Assembly (NCBI RefSeq): GCF_032598905.1
Contig: NZ_CP122458.1
Span: forward strand, 6,349,001 to 6,413,000
Source: Streptomyces sp. 11x1
GTDB lineage: Bacteria > Actinomycetota > Actinomycetes > Streptomycetales > Streptomycetaceae
DNA length: 64,000 nucleotides
Direction: 5' to 3'
Shown here: piece after piece, positions 8,352-18,849 of the stretch
How positions within the stretch are numbered: the first letter of the stretch is position 1
Layout: the number at the start of each line of letters is the position of its first letter
Program-made: the position numbers and the translations under genes
The notes under the pieces: generated by a model
What the model was told of the DNA's origin: nothing
Database searches by the model: none
What the model saw: the letters and a program-made list of their open reading frames with translations, nothing else

Positions 8352-8726
8352 TCAGACCTCCAACTCCGCCTCGATCCGCCGCAACTGGTGCCGGGCCATG
8401 GCCAGGTTGGCGCGCTTGGCGTCGAGCACCAGATAGAGGAAGAGGCCGTTGCCGCCGCGCCCGGTGATCAGGCGGATCAGGTGGTACGCGTCGGTCAGGG
8501 TGATCAGGATGTCCTCGATCTCGCCCTTGAGGCCGAGGTGTTCCATGGTGCGCAGCTTGGCGCGGACGACGTCGGTGTTCCCGGCGGCGGCGACGGTGAG
8601 GTCGAACCCCTTGCTGCCGCCGATCGTGCCCAGTGCCATGCCGCTGGTGTAGTCCACGAGGGCGGCGCCGGTCGCGCCCTCGATGGTCGCGAGGGCCTCT
8701 TTCAGCGCGGTCTCGGTGTTGGCCAT
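8352..8726 (-). CDS. Roadblock/LC7 (MglB-like) domain protein, copy 3
   Basis: 124 residues, fourth and last gene of the Roadblock operon. The short alpha/beta fold is recognisable from GATGAALVDYTSGMALGTIG near the N-terminus and DAYHLIRLITGRGGNGLFLY followed by LDAKRANLAMARHQLRRIE near the end. It aligns throughout with the first gene of the operon, a likely duplication. Roadblock proteins dimerise and in other bacteria act on small Ras-like GTPases; none is encoded nearby. The start is ATG 8726. The longer open frame upstream overlaps the preceding gene and is not coding. It lies 16 bases after the second Roadblock gene. Confidence 0.85.
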   Translation of the reverse strand: MANTETALKEALATIEGATGAALVDYTSGMALGTIGGSKGFDLTVAAAGNTDVVRAKLRTMEHLGLKGEIEDILITLTDAYHLIRLITGRGGNGLFLYLVLDAKRANLAMARHQLRRIEAELEV

Positions 8727-8742
8727 GGTGTGCGGTGTCCTT

Positions 8743-9336
8743 TCAACTCTCACTGGTGGTAGGTGTGTTGGGAGTGGTTCGGGGGGTGGTGGCGCGAGGC
8801 GTCCGGCGGGGCATCGTCGACCTGACCGTGGCCTTGGCCGGCGCCTGGGGCGAGGTCGCGGCCGTGGTCGCGTCGGCGCCGAGTGCCCCGCTGGTCCTGG
8901 CCACGGACCGGGCCGGGTTCCTGGTGACCGCCCTGGCGCCCGCCGCGGCCTGCTCGTCGGGCCGTGGCAGGGCATCCACCAGTTCGCCGATCCGGCCGCC
9001 CGCCCGGCGGCCCTCCAGGTGCAGTCGGCCCACGTTGACGCGGTCCTGGGTCAGCAGCGTCAGTACGGCGGAGGAACCCGCCGCGTACGTCGCCACATAG
9101 CCTTGGTCGCCGCGCAGCAGCAGTTCACGGAGATCGCCCCGCCCGGCGGCGTCCGTCATCCGTACGGCGACGCCGAGCGCGGCCGCGGTGAGCGCCGCCA
9201 GGCCCTCGGGTTCCACCCCGGGGGTGTCGTGGGCGAGGACCAGCCCGTCCACGCTGGCCGCCAGCGCGCCGGTCAACTGGGGCACACGGGCCCTCAACCG
9301 GTGCAGTTCGTCGAGGACTTCGGCCTCCGCAACCAT
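8743..9336 (-). CDS. Roadblock/LC7 domain protein with Ala/Thr-rich tail, copy 2
   Basis: 197 residues. The Roadblock core covers residues 1-125 (VPQLTGALAASVDGLVLAHD, LRELLLRGDQGYVATYAAG, SSAVLTLLTQDRVNVGRLHL). The last 60 residues are a disordered-looking tail rich in Ala, Thr, Arg and Pro. ATG 9336 has GAGGAG seven bases upstream, so the open frame extending to 9501 is not used. It lies 37 bases after the PATAN gene. This type resembles the Roadblock subunit of Streptomyces conservons more than the two other copies here, but no histidine kinase, DUF742 protein or GTPase accompanies it. Confidence 0.83.
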   Translation of the reverse strand: MVAEAEVLDELHRLRARVPQLTGALAASVDGLVLAHDTPGVEPEGLAALTAAALGVAVRMTDAAGRGDLRELLLRGDQGYVATYAAGSSAVLTLLTQDRVNVGRLHLEGRRAGGRIGELVDALPRPDEQAAAGARAVTRNPARSVARTSGALGADATTAATSPQAPAKATVRSTMPRRTPRATTPRTTPNTPTTSES

Positions 9337-9373
9337 GAGCAGTCTCCTCTCGGCGGGACGCTCCCGCTGCCGC

Positions 9374-10693
9374 TCAAAGGGCCTCCAGCGCATCCCTGAG
9401 CCTTTGCAGTAGAGCCACTTCGGGGTCGGGGGTGGTGAGCGGCCAAGGTGGGGTGAGGGGCGGCGCCTCGACACCGGCCGTGAGCCCGGCCGACGGGTCA
9501 CGGCCGGTGTCGCACGGTGCGGGGTGCCCGGGGACGACCGGGGTGAGGTACCCGGGGGCGGGTGGTGCGAGCGGGCTCGAACGGCCGGGGTCGGCCGGTG
9601 GGAGCCGGTGCGGGTCGAGTGGCGCGGGGTGGCCCGACTCGACCGGTGCGAGGTGCCGTGCGTCGGCCAATGTGAGGCCGCCCGGGGCCGTCGGCGTGTG
9701 GTGCCTCACGTCGGCCGGGGGGAGGTGCTCCGGGTGGGGCAGCGGGGAGTGGTCCGGGCCGGGTGGTGGTGGGGGAGGGCCCGGTGGGCGGGCGGGGGTG
9801 AGGCCCGGGTGGGGCACGGGGGCGCGTTCCCGGCGCGCGGCGGGAACGGGGTCCCGGCGGGCGCCGGGGGCGGGGTCCGGACCTGCGGGAGCCAGGGGTG
9901 CGGGAGCCTGCCCTGCAGGGGCCGGCGGTGTGGCAGCCGATGGTGTGGAAGCCCGCCCTGTGGGAGCCGGCGGTACCGGGGCAGGGCCGCATCGGGCCGT
10001 GGATATGAGGCCGGCCGCCGCCAGTCTTCGCACGTCCACGAGGGTGTGGAAGGCGGGGCGTCCCAGGCTCCGGGAGATCTCGGCGGCCGTGCGGAAGCCG
10101 TCGACCTGCCCGAGCACGGCTCCCTGCCGGGCCGGGACCGGCGGTGCGTCCAGGCCGACCGCTCTGACCAGCGGAGCCTCGTCCGTCGCCGGGTCGGGCC
10201 AGATGCGGTGCAGGAGGTCGCGGCGGCGCCGGGCCTCACGCTCCACGGCGGCCACCGGCACCGGCCGGATCGGCCCCAGCCAGTGCGCGGCACCGTAACG
10301 GAAGCTGGCCGGCGCGCTGCTCGGGCCGAGGACGAAGTACGCCGCGTCGAAGAGCGCGCCCGAGTGGCACAGCTCCAGCGCGCCCCGGGCGACCCGGCCG
10401 CTGTCCACCAGGAACCGCCCCACCCGCAGCCCCGCCCCGGCCGTGTCGACCGCCTCCCGCCAGCCGTCGGAGTCCAGGATGCCGCCGGTGGCGAGCAGGA
10501 CGTCGAGGCCCGGGGAGCGGGGGCTCTCGGCGTGCACGACCTTCCCCTCGGACAGGTACAGCGACCCGCTCTCGCGCAGCAGGACGCCGGTGGCCCGCTC
10601 GGCGGCGAGCCTGCTCAGCATCGGGGAGACGGCCTGCCGGAAGTGTTCTCCGCGCACGGGCAGCGGGGGCGCCGGTGTGGTGATCACGCTCAT
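9374..10693 (-). CDS. PATAN/DUF4388-type protein with Pro-rich C-terminal half
   Basis: 439 residues. Residues 15-130 look like a PATAN (PatA N-terminal, DUF4388) domain: LSRLAAERATGVLLRESGS, LYLSEGKVVHAESPRSPGLD, GRFLVDSGRVARGALELC. Residues 150-230 look like the winged-helix part seen in such proteins (VLGQVDGFRTAAEISRSLG then DVRRLAAAGLIST). From about 235 to 425 the chain is Pro/Ala/His-rich and repetitive (PHPGLTPARPPGPPPPPPGP), probably an extended linker. PATAN domains occur in regulatory proteins that couple receivers or GTPases to outputs. ATG 10693 overlaps the stop of the upstream Roadblock gene by four bases, so translation is coupled. Confidence 0.75.
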   Translation of the reverse strand: MSVITTPAPPLPVRGEHFRQAVSPMLSRLAAERATGVLLRESGSLYLSEGKVVHAESPRSPGLDVLLATGGILDSDGWREAVDTAGAGLRVGRFLVDSGRVARGALELCHSGALFDAAYFVLGPSSAPASFRYGAAHWLGPIRPVPVAAVEREARRRRDLLHRIWPDPATDEAPLVRAVGLDAPPVPARQGAVLGQVDGFRTAAEISRSLGRPAFHTLVDVRRLAAAGLISTARCGPAPVPPAPTGRASTPSAATPPAPAGQAPAPLAPAGPDPAPGARRDPVPAARRERAPVPHPGLTPARPPGPPPPPPGPDHSPLPHPEHLPPADVRHHTPTAPGGLTLADARHLAPVESGHPAPLDPHRLPPADPGRSSPLAPPAPGYLTPVVPGHPAPCDTGRDPSAGLTAGVEAPPLTPPWPLTTPDPEVALLQRLRDALEAL

Positions 10694-11088
10694 GCCAGCA
10701 CCAGCCGTCCGGCCATCTCACCGAGCCGGATCCGGGCCAGCGCGAGGTTGCCGTCCGTACGCGCCAGCCACAGGTGCAGGAACACACTGCTGTCGAACGT
10801 CGTCCGCACGAACCGCAGCACGTGGTACGTGTCCCGGTTGCTGACGATCAGGTCCTCGACCGGCAGATCCGCCCCGGACCAGTCGGAACCCTCCTCCGGC
10901 GCGAACGCCCGGTGCTCCGCCGCGAGCCGCGCGAGTTCCGCCGCCTCCGCCGCGGTCGTCTCGTGGTCACCGCCGGGTGCCTCCCCGACCGTGCCCAGCG
11001 CCAGTCCGCTGGTCCAGTCGACCACCGCGGCGCCCAAGGCACCGGGCAGCCTCATGGCTTCCACCAGACACTCGTCGATTCCGGGCAC
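10690..11088 (-). CDS. Roadblock/LC7 domain protein, copy 1, first gene of the operon
   Basis: 132 residues. GALGAAVVDWTSGLALGTVG near the start and DTYHVLRFVRTTFDSSVFLH followed by LARTDGNLALARIRLGEMAG near the end match the third Roadblock protein almost position for position, with an acidic insertion (about 70-85) between. GTG 11088 is chosen because it gives an N-terminus aligned to that paralogue and has GGAGGGGA upstream; the open frame to 11322 lacks a start signal. The stop overlaps the PATAN gene start (ATGA). This order suggests a stoichiometric complex of Roadblock and PATAN proteins. Confidence 0.83.
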   Translation of the reverse strand: MPGIDECLVEAMRLPGALGAAVVDWTSGLALGTVGEAPGGDHETTAAEAAELARLAAEHRAFAPEEGSDWSGADLPVEDLIVSNRDTYHVLRFVRTTFDSSVFLHLWLARTDGNLALARIRLGEMAGRLVLA

Positions 11089-11412
11089 CGTGGCTCCCCT
11101 CCTGCCTGCGGTTCGGCTGAGTGACGCAGACGCTACGCAACGTGTGCGCGAGGGGTGAGAGATCTGGCATTTTCCAGCGGAACATGCGGACAGGTGACTA
11201 GGGTGGGTCGACTTGCCTGCTTTTCGCCGCTGTTGGGCCCGGGAACAGGCCCGGCGCGCTGAGGTGGACCTATGCGGCCGACCTGCATGGCGGGCGCGGA
11301 CGGAACGCCGCGCATCCACCATTCTGAGGGGCGCGAGGGGCGTGCGAGAGGGAGCTTTTGCGAACTCGGGGCGCGAGCAACTCCTTCACGGGCGCGAGTC
11401 GGCAGGTGCCGA
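11089..11412. other. 324-bp spacer upstream of the Roadblock operon
   Basis: No gene is supported. It separates the stop of the leftward decarboxylase gene (11413) from the Roadblock operon start, so it must hold a terminator and the operon promoter. I see GC-rich stretches rich in GGGGCGCGAG near 11330-11385 and no clear -35/-10 pair. Confidence 0.5.
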
Positions 11413-12834
11413 TCAGAGCCTCAGCAGTCCCGACCGCTCCGCTCCCCCCGCCTCGGCCACGATCTCCTCCACGGTCTGCGCCCGCCGCACCACCGCGAAA
11501 CGCATCTGCCCCTCCCCGGGCGCGTACCCGTAGATCCCGGGCCGGGGCAGGGAGTTGTACGCGTAGTGGTGCGCGAAGTAGTACGCGCCGGTGTCCAGCG
11601 CGGCCGCGTAGTCCCCCGGCTCGAACAACGGCAGCGAACGCCCCTCCGCCAGCAGGTCCCCGGCGAAACAGGCGGGCCCCGCCACGTCCTGCGGCACCGC
11701 CGGGCCCTCCTTCACGCGGCCCTTCGCGTCGTACGCGGAGATCCGCAGCGGCCAGGACCCTGGCGCGTACACCGTCCGGGTCGCCACCTGCACCCCGGCG
11801 TGGGTGACCGCGATGGCCCGGCCGCCCGCGCTCTTCGTGTACTCCACCCGGGCGACGACCGTCCCGTGCTTCGCCAGGAGCGACCGCCCGAACTCGGTCA
11901 CCAGCCCGTACCGCCCGTCGAACAGTCCCGGCACCGCCTCCGCCAGCAGCCGTGCGTACTGCTCGTACGTCGGTGCCGCCGCCTCCGACGCGAAGTTCAC
12001 CGGCAGCCCGCCGCCGATGTCGATCGTGTCGATCTGCCGCCGCCCGATCCGCCGGTTGATCTCCTCCGCCAGCTCGTACGTCTCCGTGATCCCCCGCGTC
12101 ATCAGCGACAGCGGGATCCCCTGCGACCCGGTGTGCGCGTGCAGCCAGCTCAGCCACGGCCGCTCCAGATACGCCCGTACGACCCACTCCCGGGCGCCTT
12201 CGTCGAGGAGTGCCACCCCGAACTTCGAGGTGGCCGTCGCTGTGGACAACGCGTCGATCGCGCCACCGCCGACCTGCGGGTTCACCCGGATGCCGACGGG
12301 TGAGCGGGTGGTGGCCGACCGGACGAGCGCGTCGATGCGGTCCAGCTCCTGCGGGTTGTCCGCGTTGACGGCGATGCCCAGCGCCAGCGCCTCCCGCAGC
12401 TCGGCCGGCGTCTTGGCGGGGGAGTCGAGCACGGTCAGCGCGGGCGGCACCCCGGCCGCCCGCGCCAGGGCCAGCTCCCCGGCGCTGGCCACCTCCGCGC
12501 CGATCCCCGCCTCGCGCAGCAGCCGCAGCACGGGCACGAGCGGCGTCGCCTTCACCGCGAACGCGTGCAGCACCGGCGTCCCCGGCGCCGTCACCGCGTC
12601 GAAGGCCCGGCGCAGCGCCCCGGCCGACGCCCGGATCCCGGTCACGTCGAGCAGGGCGACGACCGGCTCGCCGGGGCCCAGCAGCCCCTGCTCCACAGCC
12701 GCCCGTACCGCCTCGTCCCGTCGCGCGACCCGCTCGCCGTCGGTGTCGAACAGCCGCAGCGTGCGCTCGGCCTCCTCCTCGTCGTGCAGACCGCAGGGCC
12801 GCTCCCCTTCGGTCCCGTGCGTCACGTCTCCCAT
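11413..12834 (-). CDS. Diaminopimelate/ornithine/arginine decarboxylase-family PLP enzyme (fold type III)
   Basis: 473 residues. The alanine-racemase-like TIM barrel contains the PLP lysine in HAFAVKATPL (K95), the GIRVNPQVGGG strand, HAHTGSQG, and the phosphate-binding IDIGGGLPVNF; the C-terminal beta domain includes CFAGDLLAEGRSLP and DTGAYYFAHHYAYN. The overall pattern is the LysA group of decarboxylases, but substrate is not certain, since housekeeping LysA normally sits elsewhere in Streptomyces. ATG 12834 is preferred because GGGGGA lies upstream and matches the common N-terminus; ATG 12870 lacks a binding site. It is divergent from hutU across a gap carrying the 15-bp inverted repeat. 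Confidence 0.85.
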   Translation of the reverse strand: MGDVTHGTEGERPCGLHDEEEAERTLRLFDTDGERVARRDEAVRAAVEQGLLGPGEPVVALLDVTGIRASAGALRRAFDAVTAPGTPVLHAFAVKATPLVPVLRLLREAGIGAEVASAGELALARAAGVPPALTVLDSPAKTPAELREALALGIAVNADNPQELDRIDALVRSATTRSPVGIRVNPQVGGGAIDALSTATATSKFGVALLDEGAREWVVRAYLERPWLSWLHAHTGSQGIPLSLMTRGITETYELAEEINRRIGRRQIDTIDIGGGLPVNFASEAAAPTYEQYARLLAEAVPGLFDGRYGLVTEFGRSLLAKHGTVVARVEYTKSAGGRAIAVTHAGVQVATRTVYAPGSWPLRISAYDAKGRVKEGPAVPQDVAGPACFAGDLLAEGRSLPLFEPGDYAAALDTGAYYFAHHYAYNSLPRPGIYGYAPGEGQMRFAVVRRAQTVEEIVAEAGGAERSGLLRL

Positions 12835-12928
12835 CTCTTCCCCCGTTGTCGTGTCGTCGTCCGCACCCATAGGGCCAGTGTGTCCAGCCAAACATCCACG
12901 GCGCGCCGCCGCTGGCCCTACGGGCGTA

Positions 12929-12980
12929 TTGACTAGCTCTATTCAGCAAGTCAGGATGTGAATAGTTGCTGTATAGAGCT
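12929..12980 (+). promoter_or_regulatory. hutU promoter with a 15-bp inverted-repeat operator or leader stem
   Basis: AGCTCTATTCAGCAA at 12935-12949 is repeated inverted as TTGCTGTATAGAGCT at 12966-12980 (14 of 15 matches, 16-bp spacer). A candidate promoter overlaps it: TTGACT at 12929-12934, 17 bp, CAGGAT at 12952-12957, giving a start near 12964. The left arm would lie between -35 and -10 and the right arm just after +1, an ideal repressor layout. The right arm also abuts the GGAGG of hutU (12981-12985), so an mRNA hairpin is a second possibility. A shorter CTATTC/GAATAG dyad (12939-12944, 12960-12965) is nested inside. Confidence 0.75.
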
Positions 12981-12992
12981 GGAGGCAGACCC

Positions 12993-14657
<1,665 letters not shown>

Positions 14658-14890
14658 CCCGAAGCGAGGGCGGACGAAGCGGAGACTCCCCGGTGGGGGT
14701 TGATGCCTCGTCGCCGACTGCGGGCCCGGCTGCGCCCACCCGTTCCGCCCTGCGGAACGACTGCCCACAGCCTGTACGGGGAAGTGACCGGTCCGACGGG
14801 GTGCAGCCTGAGGCGGCCGGCGGCGGCCGCCGGCCGGCGGCCGTGCCCGGTGGCGGTGGTGCGCAGCCCGTCGCCGGTGGGGCCTCCTTT
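14658..14890 (+). repeat. Repeat-like insertion between hutU and the M20 gene, open in frame
   Basis: This stretch codes only Gly/Pro/Ala/Arg-rich sequence in the downstream frame and contains a CGTTCCGC/GCGGAACG stem (14741-14759) and GC-only near-palindromes around 14814-14845 (GGCCGGCGGCGGCCGCC). If it is removed, GTGACC at 14654 would join the segment reading Ser-Phe-His-Thr-Met-Trp, giving a normal amidohydrolase N-terminus directly coupled to hutU. Confidence 0.5.
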
Positions 14891-14896
14891 CATACG

Positions 14897-16102
14897 ATGT
14901 GGCGGGAGCTTCGGCCCATCGGCCGCCACCCCGACTCCGGCGGGTACCGCCGGTTCGCGTGGACCGGGGCCGACGCCGAGTGCCGGGCCTGGTTCGAGGA
15001 GCAGGCCCGGGACCGGGGGCTGGACTACGAGGTCGACCGCAACGGGAACCAGTGGGCCTGGCTCGGCGATCCCGCCGCCGGGGACGCTGTCGTCACCGGG
15101 TCCCATCTCGACTCCGTGCCCGACGGCGGCGCCTTCGACGGCCCCCTCGGCGTCGTGTCGTCCTTCGCCGCGCTCGACGAACTCCGCGCCCGGGGCGCCC
15201 GGTTCGACAAGCCGCTCGCCATCGTCAACTTCGGCGACGAGGAGGGCGCCCGGTTCGGGCTGGCCTGCGTGGGGTCCAGGCTCGCCGCCGGGCACCTGAC
15301 CGTCGAGCAGGCGGGTCGGCTGACCGACGCGGACGGGGTCACTCTGCCGCGGGCCATGGAGGCGGCCGGGTACGACCCGGAGGGCATCGGCCCGGACCCG
15401 GAACGGCTCGCACGGATCGGCGCGTTCGTCGAACTCCACGTCGAGCAGGGCCGGGCCCTGGACCTCTCCGGCGACGCCGTCGGCATCGCCAGCTCCATCT
15501 GGCCGCACGGCCGGTGGCGGTTCGACTTCCGCGGCGAGGCCAACCACGCGGGCACCACACGGCTCGTGGACCGCCGGGACCCCATGCTGTCGTACGCGGA
15601 GACCGTGCTCGCCGCCCGCCGTGAGGCCCGGCTCGCCGGAGCCGTCGCCACCTTCGGCAAGATCTCCGTCGAGCCGAACGGCGTCAACGCCATCCCCTCC
15701 CTCGTACGCGGCTGGCTCGACTCCCGTGCCGAGGACCAGACGACGCTGGACACGGTCGTCGGCGCGATCGAGGAGGCGGCCCGTGATGTCGCCCACGAGC
15801 ACGGCGTCGAACTGGACGTCGTCCGGGAGTCCTTCACCCCCGTCGTCGAGTTCGAGCACGCCCTGCGGGACGAGATCGCCCGCATCCTGGGCCAGGACAC
15901 GGCCGACCTGAAGGTGCCGGTGCTCGGGACCGGCGCCGGACACGACGCCGGGATCCTCTCCGGGACAGTCCCGACCGCCATGCTGTTCGTACGCAACCCG
16001 ACGGGCGTGTCGCACTCCCCGGCCGAGCATGCCGCCGAGGACGACTGCCTGGCCGGGGTGACCGCGCTCGCCGACGTACTGGAAGGGCTGGCCCGCAGGT
16101 GA
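14897..16102 (+). CDS. M20-family amidohydrolase (allantoate amidohydrolase/N-carbamoylase type)
   Basis: 401 residues from ATG 14897, the usual family length. The bimetal site is intact: H70 and D72 in GSHLDSVPDGG, D81 in FDGPLGV, the acidic pair in NFGDEEGARFG, ELHVEQG, and the dimerisation-domain motif GEANHAGTT, ending with GTGAGHDAG. Family members hydrolyse allantoate, carbamoyl or formyl amino acids. In a hut operon without HutG, a role on formylglutamate is an inference. The same frame is open back to GTG 14654, which overlaps the hutU stop; that start would add 81 low-complexity residues made from repeat-like DNA, so the ancestral start was probably there and was pushed away by an insertion. 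Confidence 0.85.
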   Translation: MWRELRPIGRHPDSGGYRRFAWTGADAECRAWFEEQARDRGLDYEVDRNGNQWAWLGDPAAGDAVVTGSHLDSVPDGGAFDGPLGVVSSFAALDELRARGARFDKPLAIVNFGDEEGARFGLACVGSRLAAGHLTVEQAGRLTDADGVTLPRAMEAAGYDPEGIGPDPERLARIGAFVELHVEQGRALDLSGDAVGIASSIWPHGRWRFDFRGEANHAGTTRLVDRRDPMLSYAETVLAARREARLAGAVATFGKISVEPNGVNAIPSLVRGWLDSRAEDQTTLDTVVGAIEEAARDVAHEHGVELDVVRESFTPVVEFEHALRDEIARILGQDTADLKVPVLGTGAGHDAGILSGTVPTAMLFVRNPTGVSHSPAEHAAEDDCLAGVTALADVLEGLARR

Positions 16103-17439
16103 CGGAGACGACCTACTGGCTCGAACACGCCTGGCTCGGCACGAACGTCGAGCCGGGGGTGACCCTCACGGTCACCACCGAAGGCCGCGTCGGCGCCGTG
16201 CGCACCGGCACGCCCACCCCGCCCCCGGGCGCGGTCGTCCTGCGCGGCCTGACGCTGCCCGGTCTCGCCAACGCCCACAGCCACGCCTTCCACCGGGCCC
16301 TGCGCGGTACCGTCCAGGTCGGCTCGGGCACCTTCTGGACCTGGCGCGAGGTCATGTACCGGGTGGCGGACCGGCTGACCCCGGACACCTATCACGCGCT
16401 CGCGCGGGCCGTGTACGCGGAGATGGCGCTGGCCGGGATCACAGCCGTGGGCGAGTTCCACTATGTGCACCACGCCCCCGGCGGCACCCCCTACGCCGAC
16501 CCGAACGCCATGGGTGAGGCGCTGATCGAGGCCGCCGCCGAGGCGGGCATCCGGATCACCCTCCTCGACACGGCCTACCTCTCCGCAGGCTTCGGCAAGG
16601 CCCCCGACCCCCACCAGCTCCGCTTCTCCGACGGCACGGCCGAGGCCTGGGCCGAACGCTGTTCAGTTCTCAAGGACCGGGATCACGCGCGGATCGGTGC
16701 GGCCGTGCACTCCGTACGGGCCGTGCCGGCGGGACAGTTGGCGACGGTGGCGCGGTGGGCCGAGGAACGGCGGGCCCCGCTCCATGTGCACCTGTCGGAG
16801 CAGACGGCGGAGAACGACGCCTGCCACGCGGCGCACGGCTGCACCCCCACCCGGCTCCTCGCCGACCACGGTGTGCTGGGCCCCTGTACCACCGGCGTCC
16901 ACAACACCCACCTCACCGACGGGGACATCGCCCTCCTCGGCGGCAGCGGCACCGGCACCTGTATGTGCCCCACCACCGAACGGGACCTCGCGGACGGCAT
17001 CGGACCGGCCGTCGCCCTGCAGCGCGCGGGCTCCCCGCTCTCCCTCGGCTCCGACAGCCACGCCGTCGTCGACCTGCTCGAAGAGGCGCGCGCGATGGAG
17101 CTGAACGAGCGGCTGCGGACCCGTACGCGTGGACACTGGACGGCGGCTGCCCTGCTGCGGGCGGCCTCGGCCGACGGCCACGCGGCGATCGGCTGGGACG
17201 ACGCCGGCACCCTGGAGACGGGAGCGCTCGCCGACTTCACGACGATCGCGCTCGACTCCGTCAGGACAGCGGGGCCGCCTCCACGGCTCGGCGCGGAGAC
17301 GGCTGTATTCGCCGCGTCGGCAGCAGACGTGTCGCACACGGTGGTGGGAGGTCGGCACGTCGTACGGGACGGGGCGCACGCGCTCGTACCGGATGTGCCG
17401 AAAGCCCTCGCGGACGCCGTCGCCGCACTGCGCGGATGA
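16099..17439 (+). CDS. hutF: Formimidoylglutamate deiminase
   Basis: 446 residues, amidohydrolase superfamily. It deiminates N-formimidoyl-L-glutamate to N-formyl-L-glutamate and ammonia. The zinc site is shown by H60 and H62 in [14 protein letters not shown], the metal/substrate histidines in [11 protein letters not shown] and PLHVHLSEQ, and the terminal aspartate in [21 protein letters not shown]-like ELNERLRTR and the preceding EEARAMELN are typical of HutF. The family is distinguished from imidazolonepropionase by HxHxFHR in place of SHSH. GTG 16099 overlaps the stop of the M20 gene (GTGA), so translation is coupled. Confidence 0.92.
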   Translation: MTETTYWLEHAWLGTNVEPGVTLTVTTEGRVGAVRTGTPTPPPGAVVLRGLTLPGLANAHSHAFHRALRGTVQVGSGTFWTWREVMYRVADRLTPDTYHALARAVYAEMALAGITAVGEFHYVHHAPGGTPYADPNAMGEALIEAAAEAGIRITLLDTAYLSAGFGKAPDPHQLRFSDGTAEAWAERCSVLKDRDHARIGAAVHSVRAVPAGQLATVARWAEERRAPLHVHLSEQTAENDACHAAHGCTPTRLLADHGVLGPCTTGVHNTHLTDGDIALLGGSGTGTCMCPTTERDLADGIGPAVALQRAGSPLSLGSDSHAVVDLLEEARAMELNERLRTRTRGHWTAAALLRAASADGHAAIGWDDAGTLETGALADFTTIALDSVRTAGPPPRLGAETAVFAASAADVSHTVVGGRHVVRDGAHALVPDVPKALADAVAALRG

Positions 17440-17552
17440 CCCCCGGTGGCACGAGCGGGCGACCCGCCCCCGAACCCGGCTCCGACTCCGCCCGCGAACC
17501 CCACTTCGCTCCCGAACCCGACCCGACCGCCGACCAGGCAACCAAGGACGCC

Positions 17553-18767
17553 ATGAGCAGCCCGACGACCGACAGCCCCGCCCACTCGGCGAGCACCGCC
17601 AGCACGCTCATCACCAACATCGCTGCCCTGGTCACCAACGACCCCTCCCTCGGCGACGGTTCCCCCCTCGGACTGATCCAGGACGCGGCCGTCGTCATCG
17701 ACGGTGAACGCATCGCGTGGACCGGTGATCAAAGCAAAGCACCCGCCACTGACAATCGCGTCGACGCCGGTGGGCGGGCGGTGATCCCGGGCTTCGTGGA
17801 CTCCCACTCCCACCTCGTCTTCGCGGGCGACCGCACCGCCGAGTTCAACGCCCGGATGTCAGGCCGGGCCTACAGCGCGGGCGGCATCCGCACGACCGTC
17901 GCCGCCACCCGCGCCGCCACCGACGAGGAACTGGAGGCCAACCTCACCCGCTACCTCCGCGAGGCCCTCCGCCAGGGCACGACCACCTTCGAGACCAAGT
18001 CGGGCTACGGCCTGACCGTCGAGGACGAGGCACGGGCGCTGCGCATCGCCGCGCGTCACACGGACGAGGTGACCTACCTCGGCGCCCACATCGTCCCCCC
18101 GGATCACGCCGAGGACCCCGCCGCCTACGTGGCCCTCGTCACCGGCGAGATGCTGGACGCCTGCGCCCCGTACGCCCGTTGGATCGACGTCTTCTGCGAG
18201 AAGGGCGCCTTCGACGGCGACCAGACCCGCGCGATCCTCACGGCAGGCAAGGCCAGGGGCCTGCACCCGCGCATCCACGCCAACCAGCTCTCCTACGGCC
18301 CCGGCGTCCGGCTCGCCGTGGAACTGGACGCGGCCAGCGCGGACCACTGCACCCATCTCACCGACGCCGACGTGGACGCCCTCGCGAACAGCCGTACGGT
18401 CGCCACGCTGCTCCCCGGCGCCGAGTTCTCCACCCGCGCCGAGTGGCCGGACGCCCGGCGCCTCCTCGACGCGGGTGTCACCGTCGCCCTCTCCACGGAC
18501 TGCAACCCCGGCTCGTCCTTCACCTCGTCCGTCCCCTTCTGTGTCGCGCTCGCCGTGCGGGACATGGGGATGACGCCGGACGAGGCCGTCTGGTCGGCCA
18601 CGGCCGGGGGCGCGAGGGCACTTCGCCGCGACGACATCGGACGCCTCACGCCGGGCGCGTACGCCGACCTCGCGCTGCTGGACGCGCCCAGCCACGTCCA
18701 CCTCGCCTACCGGCCGGGCGTACCCCTGGTCAGCGGAGTGTGGCGCAGGGGAGCGCGCGTCGCCTGA
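17553..18767 (+). CDS. hutI: Imidazolonepropionase
   Basis: A 404-residue metal-dependent amidohydrolase opening the imidazolone ring of 4-imidazolone-5-propionate to N-formimidoylglutamate, between HutU and HutF in the pathway. H85 and H87 in [13 protein letters not shown], the [16 protein letters not shown] loop, GAHIVPPDH, the metal histidine in [15 protein letters not shown], and [14 protein letters not shown] with the metal aspartate are all present. ATG 17553 has AAGGA close upstream. An in-frame ATG at 17436 overlaps the hutF stop and would add 39 polar residues; this longer form is possible but atypical. Last gene of the hut operon. Confidence 0.93.
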   Translation: MSSPTTDSPAHSASTASTLITNIAALVTNDPSLGDGSPLGLIQDAAVVIDGERIAWTGDQSKAPATDNRVDAGGRAVIPGFVDSHSHLVFAGDRTAEFNARMSGRAYSAGGIRTTVAATRAATDEELEANLTRYLREALRQGTTTFETKSGYGLTVEDEARALRIAARHTDEVTYLGAHIVPPDHAEDPAAYVALVTGEMLDACAPYARWIDVFCEKGAFDGDQTRAILTAGKARGLHPRIHANQLSYGPGVRLAVELDAASADHCTHLTDADVDALANSRTVATLLPGAEFSTRAEWPDARRLLDAGVTVALSTDCNPGSSFTSSVPFCVALAVRDMGMTPDEAVWSATAGGARALRRDDIGRLTPGAYADLALLDAPSHVHLAYRPGVPLVSGVWRRGARVA

Positions 18768-18849
18768 CCAACAGCCGGGCGCGGGCCTGCGCGGGCGGAC
18801 CGGAGCGGGGCACGGGCGGCGGTGCCCGGTGCCGGCAACGGTGCCGGTG

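Noticed and set aside
18768..18849. Possible terminator between hutI and the lectin-fusion gene (GGGCAC/GTGCCC)
   Set aside because: Only a six-base stem inside very GC-rich DNA; too weak to list.
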